Shown: positions 1 to 6,376 of the stretch, piece after piece
Layout of the letters: each line of letters opens with the position of its first letter
Position numbering within the stretch: position 1 is the stretch's first letter
Assembly: GCA_049658145.1 (NCBI GenBank)
Contig: JBASOJ010000078.1
Span: 1-27,969 of the forward strand
Length of the DNA: 27,969 bases
Reading direction: 5' to 3'
From: UBA6100 sp049658145
GTDB taxonomy: Bacteria; Actinomycetota; Coriobacteriia; Anaerosomatales; Anaerosomataceae
Notes under the pieces: generated by a model
Database searches by the model: none
What the model saw: only the letters and a program-made list of their open reading frames with translations
What the model was told of the DNA's origin: nothing
Made by a program: the position numbers and the translations under genes

Positions 1-126
1 GGCGACAACGTCGAGATCCGCGGAGAGCTCATCGGCCCCATCGCGATGGAGGAGGGCCTGCGCTTCGCTATCCGCGAGGGTGGCCGCACCGTCGGCTCGG
101 GCCGTGTCACGAAGATCATCAAGTAG
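1..126 (+). CDS. tuf: Elongation factor Tu, 3' end (partial)
   Basis: The window opens inside this gene, and only the last 41 codons and the TAG stop are present. The visible residues match the end of EF-Tu domain 3, including the hallmark stretch EEGLRFAIREGGRTVG and a C-terminus VTKIIK. EF-Tu is the cytoplasmic GTPase that delivers aminoacyl-tRNA to the ribosome. Only 36 bases separate it from rpsJ, with no terminator between, so tuf and the S10 cluster are probably co-transcribed, the usual str-S10 junction. The identification is secure although the GTPase domain lies outside the window. Confidence 0.96.
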   Translation, partial: GDNVEIRGELIGPIAMEEGLRFAIREGGRTVGSGRVTKIIK

Positions 127-162
127 CGAGAAGCGTCCGTACCAAAACGGAGGTAAGAGAAG

Positions 163-471
163 TTGGCGAACCAGAAGATCCGCATCCGGCTCAAGGCGTA
201 CGATCATGAGATCGTGGACAAGTCCACGAAGATGATCGTGGAGACCGCGCAGAAGACCGGCGCGAAGGTGGCGGGCCCCATTCCGCTCCCCACCGAGCGC
301 AACCTCTACTGCGTGATCCGCTCGCCGCACGTGAACAAGGACAGCCGCGAGCACTTCGAGATGCGGACGCACAAGCGCCTCATCGACATCCTCGAGCCCA
401 CGCCCAAGACCGTCGACTCGCTCATGCGTCTCGACCTTCCGGCCGGCGTGGACATCGAGATCAAGCTCTAG
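163..471 (+). CDS. rpsJ: 30S ribosomal protein S10 (NusE)
   Basis: A 102-residue protein of normal family length that opens QKIRIRLKAYDHEIVD and contains the conserved GPIPLPTERNLYCVIRSPH segment. S10 sits in the 30S head. As NusE it also pairs with NusB and contacts NusG in transcription antitermination and coupling. The start is TTG at 163, chosen because GGAGGT lies 8 bases upstream and because the protein then begins at the family's usual position. It is the first gene of the S10 cluster after tuf. The 112-base spacer to rplC is one of the longer ones in the cluster and contains a predicted stem-loop, described separately. Confidence 0.98.
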   Translation: MANQKIRIRLKAYDHEIVDKSTKMIVETAQKTGAKVAGPIPLPTERNLYCVIRSPHVNKDSREHFEMRTHKRLIDILEPTPKTVDSLMRLDLPAGVDIEIKL

Positions 472-510
472 GTAACCCCCGGCGGATCGCCTCGCCGGTT
501 GAGAAGAAGC

Positions 511-563
511 GCGGTCCTCTGGGAGGCGTCGCATACGGCGACGCACAAGGTCCCACAGACCGC
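511..563 (+). promoter_or_regulatory. Structured spacer RNA upstream of rplC
   Basis: The sequence can fold as a lower stem GCGGTC (511-516) with GACCGC (558-563), an internal loop with CTC on its 5' side, a middle stem TGGGA (520-524) with TCCCA (551-555), and an apical stem GCGTCGC (526-532) with GCGACGC (538-544) around loop ATACG. All listed pairs are Watson-Crick. The element lies between rpsJ and rplC inside a transcribed operon, so it would act as RNA. Its 5' side resembles the spacer upstream of rplN. Autogenous control or mRNA processing are possible roles, but this is inference from the fold alone. Confidence 0.5.
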
Positions 564-583
564 ACGAACGAAGGGCACCGACA

Positions 584-1204
584 ATGGCACATTCGATTCT
601 CGGAAGGAAGCTGGGCATGACCCAGGTGTGGTCCGATGACGACCGGTTGATCCCGGTCACCGTCATCGAGGCCGGCCCCTGCGTGGTCACCCAGATCCGC
701 ACCGACGAGCGCGATGGCTACCGCGCCGTCCAGCTCGCGTTCGGCGACGTGAAGGAGTCACGGTCGAACAAGCCCATGATGGGTCACTTCGCGAAAGCGA
801 AGACGACCCCGAAGCGATTTGTGGCCGAGGTCCCGATCGTCGAGGGCGAGAAGTACAAGCTCGGTCAGACGATCACCGTCGAGGGCTTCGAACCCGGCAT
901 GCAGGTGCACGTCACCGGCACCAGCAAGGGTAAGGGTTTCCAGGGCGTCATGAAGCGTCACAACTTCAAGGGCGGTCCCGGCGGTCACGGTTCGCACTCG
1001 CATCGCGTGCCGGGTTCGGTGGGCCAGGCATCCACGCCGTCCCGCGTGTTCAAGGGCACCCGGATGCCCGGGCACATGGGTGGAGACACCGTCACGATCC
1101 GAAACGTCGACATCGTGCGCGTGGACATCGAGCAGAACCTGTTGCTCGTGAAGGGTGCCGTTCCGGGTGGGAAGAACAGCCTTCTGACGATCCGTCTCGG
1201 CTAG
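584..1204 (+). CDS. rplC: 50S ribosomal protein L3
   Basis: A 206-residue protein beginning MAHSILGRKLGMTQVW, the classic L3 N-terminus. It carries the extended-loop signature GGPGGHGSHSHRVPGSVGQ near residues 130-148, which reaches toward the peptidyl transferase centre in known structures. L3 binds 23S rRNA early and helps start 50S assembly. ATG at 584 is the family start. The Shine-Dalgarno is weak (GAAGGG about 10 bases upstream), in contrast to most genes here, and the spacer before it can fold into the structure at 511-563. rplD follows after 43 bases. Confidence 0.98.
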   Translation: MAHSILGRKLGMTQVWSDDDRLIPVTVIEAGPCVVTQIRTDERDGYRAVQLAFGDVKESRSNKPMMGHFAKAKTTPKRFVAEVPIVEGEKYKLGQTITVEGFEPGMQVHVTGTSKGKGFQGVMKRHNFKGGPGGHGSHSHRVPGSVGQASTPSRVFKGTRMPGHMGGDTVTIRNVDIVRVDIEQNLLLVKGAVPGGKNSLLTIRLG

Positions 1205-1247
1205 ACGAGCGCGGACGCGTCGGGTGCTCAACTTAGGAGTAGATACG

Positions 1248-1871
1248 ATGGCAACTGTCGAAGTGAAGGACAGCACGGGGAAGAAGGTGGGGAAGGCCGA
1301 AGTCGCGGACACCGTGTTCGCGATCGAGCCCAACCAGTTCGCCGTGCACCAGGTCGTGCGGAGCCAGATGGCCGCACGCCGTCAGGGTACACAGAGCACC
1401 AAGGGGCGCAGCGAGGTGTCCGGCGGCGGCGCGAAGCCGTGGCGCCAGAAGGGCACCGGCCGGGCGCGCCAGGGTTCGACGCGCGCCGGACAGTGGAAGG
1501 GCGGCGGTGTCATCTTCGGCCCCACCCCCCGCAGCTACGCCTTCAAGGTGCCGAACAAGGTCGTCAAGCTGGCGATGCGGAGCGTCCTCAGCGCCAAGCG
1601 AGCTGACGACCAGCTGTTCGTCATCGACGGCTTCGGCCTGAACGAGCCGAACACGAAGCAGGCCGCAGCGGTGCTGAAGGCCCTGGGCATCGATCGACGC
1701 GTGACCGTCGTGATCGATAACGACGACGTGAACGCGTATCTGTCGCTGCGCAACATCGAGAAGGTGCGCGTGATCACGGCCTCCGAGGCCAACACGTACG
1801 ATCTCGTCGACAACGTGTCCGTGCTGTTCACGAAGCCGGCGCTCGAGTGGCTCGAGGGGGTGCTGAGCTGA
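1248..1871 (+). CDS. rplD: 50S ribosomal protein L4
   Basis: A 207-residue L4. The start is ATG at 1248, with TAGGAG about 8 bases upstream. A longer reading from 1224 adds only non-family residues and lacks such a site. The basic tunnel loop is visible as GGGAKPWRQKGTGRARQG (about residues 60-77), followed by GPTPRSYAFKVPNKV. L4 lines the peptide exit tunnel. In E. coli L4 also represses its own S10 operon by acting on the leader RNA; whether that occurs here is unknown. The stop TGA overlaps the rplW start by one base, pointing to translational coupling. Confidence 0.98.
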   Translation: MATVEVKDSTGKKVGKAEVADTVFAIEPNQFAVHQVVRSQMAARRQGTQSTKGRSEVSGGGAKPWRQKGTGRARQGSTRAGQWKGGGVIFGPTPRSYAFKVPNKVVKLAMRSVLSAKRADDQLFVIDGFGLNEPNTKQAAAVLKALGIDRRVTVVIDNDDVNAYLSLRNIEKVRVITASEANTYDLVDNVSVLFTKPALEWLEGVLS

Positions 1872-2155
1872 TGAATGCACACGACATCATCATCCGCCCC
1901 ATCGTGTCCGAGAAGAGCTTCGAGCTGATGGAGCAGGGTCGTTACACGTTCGAGGTCGCCAAGGATGCGAGGAAGGAACAGATCGCCGCAGCCGTCTCCG
2001 AGGTCTTCGGTGTGACCGTCACGAGTGTGAACACCATGAATGTCTCTGGTAAACCGCGGCGACTTCGCTACAATAAGGGACTGTCGCGCTCGTGGAAGAA
2101 GGCCATCGTCACCGTCAAGGATGGCGACGCGATCGATCTGTACGCCGGCAGGTGA
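1871..2155 (+). CDS. rplW: 50S ribosomal protein L23
   Basis: A 94-residue L23 starting MNAHDIIIRPIVSEKSFELM, with the family motif IRPIVSEKS. It ends in a region of the form VSGKPRRLRYNKGLSRSWKK that contacts 23S rRNA. L23 lies at the tunnel exit and forms the docking site for trigger factor and the signal recognition particle. The start ATG at 1871 shares its A with the rplD stop (TGATG), so re-initiation by terminating ribosomes is likely. An upstream in-frame ATG at 1847 lies inside rplD and would add residues foreign to L23. A 143-base structured spacer follows. Confidence 0.97.
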   Translation: MNAHDIIIRPIVSEKSFELMEQGRYTFEVAKDARKEQIAAAVSEVFGVTVTSVNTMNVSGKPRRLRYNKGLSRSWKKAIVTVKDGDAIDLYAGR

Positions 2156-2156
2156 T

Positions 2157-2190
2157 CCCGTACACTCCCGATTCTTCGGGAACACGCGGG
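2157..2190 (+). promoter_or_regulatory. Hairpin with symmetric ACAC/ACAC internal loop, rplW-rplB spacer
   Basis: Starting one base after the rplW stop, CCCGT (2157-2161) pairs with GCGGG (2186-2190), allowing one G-U pair. A symmetric four-by-four internal loop of ACAC on both sides follows. Then TCCCGA (2166-2171) pairs with TCGGGA (2176-2181) around a TTCT tetraloop. No T-run follows, so a classical terminator is unlikely, and the downstream genes must be transcribed. A binding site or processing signal ahead of rplB is possible; no known motif is recognised. Confidence 0.45.
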
Positions 2191-2193
2191 TAG

Positions 2194-2218
2194 ATGGAGC
2201 CACCCGGCACCGTGGTAG
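2194..2218 (+). repeat. Spacer repeat copy 1 (ATGGAG-hairpin) upstream of rplB
   Basis: A 25-base segment that begins ATGGAGCCACCCGG and ends ACCGTGGTAG. It matches the segment at 13012-13036 at 22 of 25 positions. CCAC (2200-2203) can pair with GTGG (2212-2215) around the loop CCGGCACC. In the other copy the stem is ACAC/GTGT, so two of the three differences keep the pairing. The repeat lies in the rplW-rplB spacer. It could also be read as a short peptide starting MEPPGTVVG in frame with rplB, but there is no good ribosome-binding site before it. Confidence 0.5.
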
Positions 2219-2298
2219 GAACGTCCGGCGTCGGACCGTTCGGAGGAAGCAAGACTCCGAGTCCCAAACGGCCCGGCAATCGGAACGAAGGAGAGACG

Positions 2299-3129
2299 AT
2301 GGGACTGAAGAAGTACAAGCCGACCTCACCGGGTCGTCGTTTCCAGACGGTCGCCGATTTTGTGGAGATCACGTCGACGACGCCCGAGAAGTCACTGGTC
2401 GAGCCGCTGCCCCAGAAGGGCGGCCGCAACAACAACGGGCGGATCACCACCCGCCACCAGGGTGGCGGGCACAAGCGCCAGTACCGCAAGATCGACTTCA
2501 AGCGGAACAAGGATGGCGTTCCGGCCAAGGTCGCGACCATCGAGTACGACCCGAACCGGTCGGCTCGCATCGCGCTGCTGCACTACGCGGACGGCGAGAA
2601 GCGCTACATCCTGTGCCCGGAGAAGCTCAATGTGGGCGATGCGGTGATGTCCGGCCGTGATGCGGACATCAAGCCGGGCAACGCGCTTCCGATGGAGAAC
2701 ATCCCGACCGGTACCGTGGTGCACGCGATCGAGCTGCAGCCCGGCAAGGGCGCCGCGATCGCCCGCTCGGCGGGCACCTCGGCCCAGCTGATCGGCAAGG
2801 ATGGCCCGAATGCGATCCTGCGCATGCCCTCCTCGGAGATGCGCATGGTGCCGCTGACGTGCCGCGCTACCGTGGGCGAGGTCGGCAACAGCGATCACGC
2901 CAACATCTCGATCGGCAAGGCCGGCCGTAACCGCCACCTCGGCAAGAGGCCGACGGTGCGTGGTACGGCGATGAACCCGGTGGATCACCCGCACGGCGGT
3001 GGCGAGGGCAAGAACAAGACCGCCGGCCGTCACCCGGTCACGCCCTGGGGTGTTCCCACCAAGGGTCACCGTACGCGTGCCAAGCACAAGACGTCCAACA
3101 GTATGATCATCCGTCGCCGCAAGAAGTAG
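2299..3129 (+). CDS. rplB: 50S ribosomal protein L2
   Basis: A 276-residue L2 beginning MGLKKYKPTSPGRRF. ATG at 2299 is preceded by GAAGGAGA at about 6-bases spacing and is the family start; the reading frame is open back to 2194, but those residues are not L2-like. The C-terminal motif NPVDHPHGGGEG holds the conserved histidine close to the peptidyl transferase centre. L2 is needed for subunit association and peptide-bond formation. The C-terminus is basic (SNSMIIRRRKK). rpsS follows after 18 bases. Confidence 0.98.
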   Translation: MGLKKYKPTSPGRRFQTVADFVEITSTTPEKSLVEPLPQKGGRNNNGRITTRHQGGGHKRQYRKIDFKRNKDGVPAKVATIEYDPNRSARIALLHYADGEKRYILCPEKLNVGDAVMSGRDADIKPGNALPMENIPTGTVVHAIELQPGKGAAIARSAGTSAQLIGKDGPNAILRMPSSEMRMVPLTCRATVGEVGNSDHANISIGKAGRNRHLGKRPTVRGTAMNPVDHPHGGGEGKNKTAGRHPVTPWGVPTKGHRTRAKHKTSNSMIIRRRKK

Positions 3130-3147
3130 CGGGAGAGGGAGTAAGCA

Positions 3148-3426
3148 ATGAGCAGAAGCCTCAAGAAGGGTCCCTACGTCGAGCCGCGGCTCCTGAAGCG
3201 CATTCAGGACATGAACGCAGCCGGTGAGAAGAAGGTCATCAAGACGTGGTCACGCGCCTCGACGATCTTCCCCGAGATGGTGGGTCACACCGTCGCGGTC
3301 CATGACGGCCGGAAGCACGTGCCGGTCTACGTGACCGAGTCGATGGTGGGTCACAAGTTCGGCGAGTTCTCCCCCACACGCACCTTCCGCGGTCACGCGG
3401 ACGATCGCAAGAAGGGCAAGCGCTGA
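3148..3426 (+). CDS. rpsS: 30S ribosomal protein S19
   Basis: A 92-residue S19, beginning MSRSLKKGPYVEPRLLKRI and containing the conserved VHDGRKHVPVYVTESMVGHKFGEF core in order. It sits in the 30S head beside S13 and contacts the A-site tRNA region. The ATG at 3148 has GGGAGAGGGAG upstream. The end KKGKR is basic, as is usual. A 67-base spacer with no clear terminator separates it from rplV. Confidence 0.98.
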   Translation: MSRSLKKGPYVEPRLLKRIQDMNAAGEKKVIKTWSRASTIFPEMVGHTVAVHDGRKHVPVYVTESMVGHKFGEFSPTRTFRGHADDRKKGKR

Positions 3427-3493
3427 TCAGTCGCTGACACGGTCTCGTACGCACATGCGTCGGGACAGAAGAACGGTCGGAGGTTTTGAGTAG

Positions 3494-3835
3494 ATGGAAG
3501 CAAGAGCCACAGCGAGATTCGTGAGGGTGAGCCCGCGCAAGGCGCGCGAGGTTATCGACCTCGTTCGGGGCAAGTCCGTTTCGGACGCCGAGGCGATCCT
3601 GAAGTTCTCCCCGCGTGCCGCGGCTGAGATCGTCGGCAAGGTCGTGCACAGCGCGGCCGCCAACGCCGAGAAGAACCTGCGGATCAAGCCGGAGACGCTG
3701 TACGTCTCGGAGGCCTTCGTGAACGAGGGCCCCACGATCAAGCGCATCCGCCCCCGTGCAATGGGCCGTGCGTTCCGCATCAACAAGCGCACGAGCCACA
3801 TCACGGTGGTCGTGAAGCAGCGAGAGGAGGCATAA
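3494..3835 (+). CDS. rplV: 50S ribosomal protein L22
   Basis: A 113-residue L22 with the N-terminal family signature ARFVRVSPRKAREVIDLVRG and the C-terminal beta-hairpin region RIRPRAMGRAFRINKRTSHI, which lines the exit tunnel near the macrolide site. ATG at 3494 is preceded by CGGAGG about 10 bases upstream. No insertion or deletion is apparent in the hairpin, so nothing suggests tunnel-type macrolide resistance. Only 4 bases separate its stop from the rpsC start. Confidence 0.98.
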   Translation: MEARATARFVRVSPRKAREVIDLVRGKSVSDAEAILKFSPRAAAEIVGKVVHSAAANAEKNLRIKPETLYVSEAFVNEGPTIKRIRPRAMGRAFRINKRTSHITVVVKQREEA

Positions 3836-3839
3836 GGCC

Positions 3840-4589
3840 ATGGGTCAGAAGGTCCACCCCACAGGATTCCGCCTCGGCATCACCGAGGAGTGGCGCAGCC
3901 GCTGGTACCAGGACAAAGGCTACGCGCAGACGCTCGCCGAGGACCTCGGGCTGAGGAAGTACCTGCAGGCGAAGCTCCGCCGTGCCGCCGTCTCGCGCAT
4001 CGACATCGAGCGCAAGGGCGACAAGGTGTTCGTCGAGATCTGGACCGCTCGTCCGGGCATCGTCATCGGCAAGAAGGGCGCTGAAGTCGACGTGCTTCGC
4101 AAGGACCTCGAGCGGCTTGCGGGTCACCCTGTCGCGGTCAACATCGTGGAGATCAAGCGGCCGGAGCTCGACGCCACGCTGGTGGCGCAGAGCGTCGCCG
4201 AGCAGCTCGTCGCGCGTGTCGGTTTCCGTCGTGCGATGAAGAAGGCCGTCACCAGCGCGATGAAGAGCGGCGCCCTCGGTATCCGCATCCAGTGTTCGGG
4301 CCGCCTCGGTGGTGCTGAGATGGGCCGCCGCGAGTGGTACCGCGAGGGCCGTGTGCCGCTTCATACGCTGCGCGCCAAGATCGACTACGGCACGACTGAT
4401 GCCGTGACCACGTTCGGTGTCGTCGGCGTGAAGGTCTGGGTCTACCGTGGCGACAAGCTGCCCGGATCCACGATGACCGCCGCCGAAGAGGCCGCGCTCG
4501 TCGAGCGTTCCCGTCCGGAGCGCAGCGACCGCCCCCGCGGCAACCGCCGCGGTGCGGGCGCGGGTGCCGGAGCAGGAAGGAGAGGCTAG
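3840..4589 (+). CDS. rpsC: 30S ribosomal protein S3
   Basis: A 249-residue S3 starting MGQKVHPTGFRLGITEEW. The type-2 KH domain is seen at about residues 39-107, with the GxxG loop in IVIGKKGAEVD. The C-terminal domain contains GRLGGAEMGRREWYREGRVP. S3 forms part of the mRNA entry channel and contributes to ribosomal helicase activity. The tail from about residue 220 is rich in Arg, Gly and Ala (ending AGAGAGRRG) and is longer than the E. coli tail; such tails are common in high-GC Gram-positives. AGGAGG lies just upstream, and the stop TAG abuts the rplP start. Confidence 0.98.
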   Translation: MGQKVHPTGFRLGITEEWRSRWYQDKGYAQTLAEDLGLRKYLQAKLRRAAVSRIDIERKGDKVFVEIWTARPGIVIGKKGAEVDVLRKDLERLAGHPVAVNIVEIKRPELDATLVAQSVAEQLVARVGFRRAMKKAVTSAMKSGALGIRIQCSGRLGGAEMGRREWYREGRVPLHTLRAKIDYGTTDAVTTFGVVGVKVWVYRGDKLPGSTMTAAEEAALVERSRPERSDRPRGNRRGAGAGAGAGRRG

Positions 4590-5015
4590 ATGCTGCTCCC
4601 CAAGCGAGTAAAGCACCGCAAGGTGATGCGCGGCTCCCGCAAGGGCGTCGCCAAGGGCGGGACCGAGATCGCGTTCGGCGACTTCGGCCTCAAGGCTCTC
4701 GAGCCGGCATGGATCACCAACCGGCAGATCGAGGCGGCCCGTGTCGCGATGACGCGGTACATGAAGCGCGGCGGAAAGGTCTGGATCAACATCTTCCCGG
4801 ACAAGCCCGTGACGCAGAAGCCTGCCGAGACCCGTATGGGCTCGGGTAAGGGAAACCCGGAGAAGTGGGTCGCGGTCGTGAAGCCCGGCCGGATCATGTT
4901 CGAGATCGCGGGCGTCAGTGAGGAAGTCGCCAAGGAGGCCATGCGTCTCGCGGCCCAGAAACTTCCGATCAAGTGCAAGTTCGTCACCCGTTCTGACAGT
5001 GGCGGTGAAGCATAG
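4590..5015 (+). CDS. rplP: 50S ribosomal protein L16
   Basis: A 141-residue L16 beginning MLLPKRVKHRKVMRGSRKG, with the conserved VWINIFPDKPVTQKPAETRM and GSGKGNPEKWVAVVKPGRI blocks. L16 sits at the base of the central protuberance, contacts A-site tRNA and is a known site of everninomicin-type resistance changes. Its start directly follows the rpsC stop with no spacer, and the ribosome-binding site AAGGAGA lies within the rpsC tail codons. The next gene, rpmC, also begins at the very next base after the stop. Confidence 0.98.
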   Translation: MLLPKRVKHRKVMRGSRKGVAKGGTEIAFGDFGLKALEPAWITNRQIEAARVAMTRYMKRGGKVWINIFPDKPVTQKPAETRMGSGKGNPEKWVAVVKPGRIMFEIAGVSEEVAKEAMRLAAQKLPIKCKFVTRSDSGGEA

Positions 5016-5225
5016 ATGAAGACAACAGAGATCAGAGATCTTGCGGAGACCGAGATCGCCGAGAAGCTCAAGGAGCGCCGGACCGAGCTGTTCAACCTCA
5101 GGTTCCAGCTCGCGACCGGGCAGCTCGACAATCCGGGCCGCATCAGCGTGGTCAAGAAGGACATCGCACGCCTGCACACCGAGCTCCGCGCCCGCGAGAT
5201 CGCGGCCGCGAAGCCCCAGGCGTAA
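5016..5225 (+). CDS. rpmC: 50S ribosomal protein L29
   Basis: A 69-residue, mostly alpha-helical L29 with the family pattern RDLAETEIAEKLKERRTEL and LFNLRFQLATGQLDNPGRI. L29 lies beside L23 at the tunnel exit. ATG at 5016 follows the rplP stop directly, and GGCGGTGAAG upstream serves as a weak ribosome-binding site, so expression probably depends on coupling with rplP. The stop is 15 bases before rpsQ. Confidence 0.97.
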   Translation: MKTTEIRDLAETEIAEKLKERRTELFNLRFQLATGQLDNPGRISVVKKDIARLHTELRAREIAAAKPQA

Positions 5226-5240
5226 GTGGGAGGACGGTAG

Positions 5241-5501
5241 ATGAGCACCGATCGAAACAGCCGCAAGGAGCGCCAGGGCATCGTGGTGTCGACCGCAGGT
5301 GAGAAGACCTGTGTCGTCAAGGTCGAGGCCCGCAAGCGCCACCCGCTGTACGGCAAGATGATCACCCGGTCCACCAAGTTCCACGCCCACGATGAGAACA
5401 ACGAGTGTGGCGTGGGCGACGTGGTCCGCATCATGGAGACGCGTCCCGTCTCCAAGCTCAAGCGCTGGCGTCTCGTCGAGATCGTCGAGAAGGCCAAGTA
5501 G
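5241..5501 (+). CDS. rpsQ: 30S ribosomal protein S17
   Basis: An 86-residue S17 with the OB-fold signatures KERQGIVVSTAGEKTCVV, HPLYGKMITRSTKFHAHDE and GDVVRIMETRPVSKLKRW. S17 binds 16S rRNA early in assembly at the bottom of the 30S body. ATG at 5241 has GGGAGGACGG upstream. This is the last gene of the S10 portion. The 79-base spacer to rplN is longer than its neighbours and contains the stem-loop listed at 5525-5558. Confidence 0.97.
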   Translation: MSTDRNSRKERQGIVVSTAGEKTCVVKVEARKRHPLYGKMITRSTKFHAHDENNECGVGDVVRIMETRPVSKLKRWRLVEIVEKAK

Positions 5502-5524
5502 GCACGACCACAGGTAGCAGACCG

Positions 5525-5558
5525 CGGTCCTCTCGGGAGCAGGTACACCCGATGACCG
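5525..5558 (+). promoter_or_regulatory. Structured spacer RNA upstream of rplN
   Basis: CGGTC (5525-5529) can pair with GACCG (5554-5558). After a CTC internal loop on the 5' side and a single T on the other, TCGGG (5533-5537) pairs with CCCGA (5548-5552) around a 10-base loop. The 5' side GCGGTCCTCT is identical to positions 511-520 upstream of rplC, and the same lower stem and CTC bulge occur there. The place, the S10-spc boundary, fits a cis-regulatory or processing site. That role is inferred from the fold only. Confidence 0.45.
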
Positions 5559-5580
5559 GTCGATCGATGGAGGAAGCAAC

Positions 5581-5949
5581 ATGATCCAGGTGGAGACCCG
5601 GCTGAAGGTGGCCGACAACTCAGGAGCGAGGCGAGTGGCCTGCATCAAGGTCCTCGGCGGCTCCAAGCGCCGGTACGCCTACGTGGGCGACACGATCGTC
5701 TGCGCCGTCAAGGAAGCCACCCCCAACGGGACGGTGAAGAAGGGCGACGTCGTCAGGGCGGTCGTCGTTCGCTGCAAGAAGGAAGTGCGGCGTCCTGATG
5801 GCAGCTACATCCGTTTCGATGAGAACGCCGCCGTCATCATCGACGCGCAGGGAAACCCCCGCGGCACCCGAATCTTCGGCCCGGTCGCACGTGAGCTCCG
5901 CGATCGCAAGTACATGAAGATCGTGTCGCTCGCACCCGAAGTGCTGTAG
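5581..5949 (+). CDS. rplN: 50S ribosomal protein L14
   Basis: A 122-residue L14, the normal family length, opening MIQVETRLKVADNSGARRV and carrying RAVVVRCKKEVRRPDGSYI and NPRGTRIFGPVARELR. L14 forms an intersubunit bridge with 16S rRNA and lies next to L19; it is also where the silencing factor RsfS binds. ATG at 5581 has GGAGGAAGCAAC upstream. It opens the spc portion of the cluster, with rplX only 17 bases downstream. Confidence 0.98.
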   Translation: MIQVETRLKVADNSGARRVACIKVLGGSKRRYAYVGDTIVCAVKEATPNGTVKKGDVVRAVVVRCKKEVRRPDGSYIRFDENAAVIIDAQGNPRGTRIFGPVARELRDRKYMKIVSLAPEVL

Positions 5950-5966
5950 GAAGGACCAGAGGAACC

Positions 5967-6290
5967 ATGGCGAAGTCGCTTACCATCCGCAAGGGCGATC
6001 GCGTTAAGGTCATCGCCGGCAAAGACAAGGGCAAGGAAGGCAAGGTCCTCCGCTCTGTGCCGGAGAAGCAGCGCGTGGTCGTAGAGAACGTGCACATGAT
6101 CAAGAAGCACACACGCCCGAGCCAGAAGAACCAGCAGGGCGGCATCATCGAGATGGAGGGCACGATCCACGTCTCGAACGTGATGCTGGTCTGTCCCAGC
6201 TGCGGACAGCCCACGCGCGTCGCTCGGCGTCGTGACGACGGGACCCGCATCCGCACCTGCAAGAAGTGCGGCAAGGACATCGACAAGTAG
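5967..6290 (+). CDS. rplX: 50S ribosomal protein L24, zinc-ribbon form
   Basis: A 107-residue L24. The N-terminal KOW-type segment is RKGDRVKVIAGKDKGKEGKV (residues 8-27). The C-terminal half carries two CxxC pairs, Cys76/Cys79 in CPSCG and Cys98/Cys101 in CKKCG, which look like a zinc ribbon; many bacterial L24 proteins have this form, while E. coli lacks it. L24 is an assembly initiator that binds near the 5' end of 23S rRNA. ATG at 5967 has AGGAAGGACC upstream. An 86-base spacer to rplE follows. Confidence 0.97.
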   Translation: MAKSLTIRKGDRVKVIAGKDKGKEGKVLRSVPEKQRVVVENVHMIKKHTRPSQKNQQGGIIEMEGTIHVSNVMLVCPSCGQPTRVARRRDDGTRIRTCKKCGKDIDK

Positions 6291-6376
6291 AACCGACGCG
6301 GTCACCCCGGGTGATCGCCTGGAAAGTCCCGCCGGGTCGGCAATCCGTCGGGCGCGAGACCAAATGGAGGCAGTCA

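Noticed and set aside
2069..2074. TACAAT as a -10 box inside rplW
   Set aside because: No credible -35 box lies 16-18 bases upstream, and the string falls within conserved L23 codons.
2194..2298. N-terminal extension of L2 starting MEPPGTVVG
   Set aside because: The frame is open, but no ribosome-binding site precedes 2194, the residues are unlike L2, and ATG at 2299 has a good site and the family N-terminus.
3801..5666. A 621-codon open frame on the - strand opposite rpsC-rplP-rpmC-rpsQ-rplN
   Set aside because: It is antisense to five certain ribosomal protein genes. Long open antisense frames are expected in GC-rich coding DNA, and the product (rich in Leu, Asp, His, Arg) resembles no family.
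6291..6376. S8-type autoregulatory site before rplE
   Set aside because: The E. coli position is right, but only a short TCACC/GGTGA stem at 6302-6314 could be found, without the expected S8-binding helix. Not enough support.
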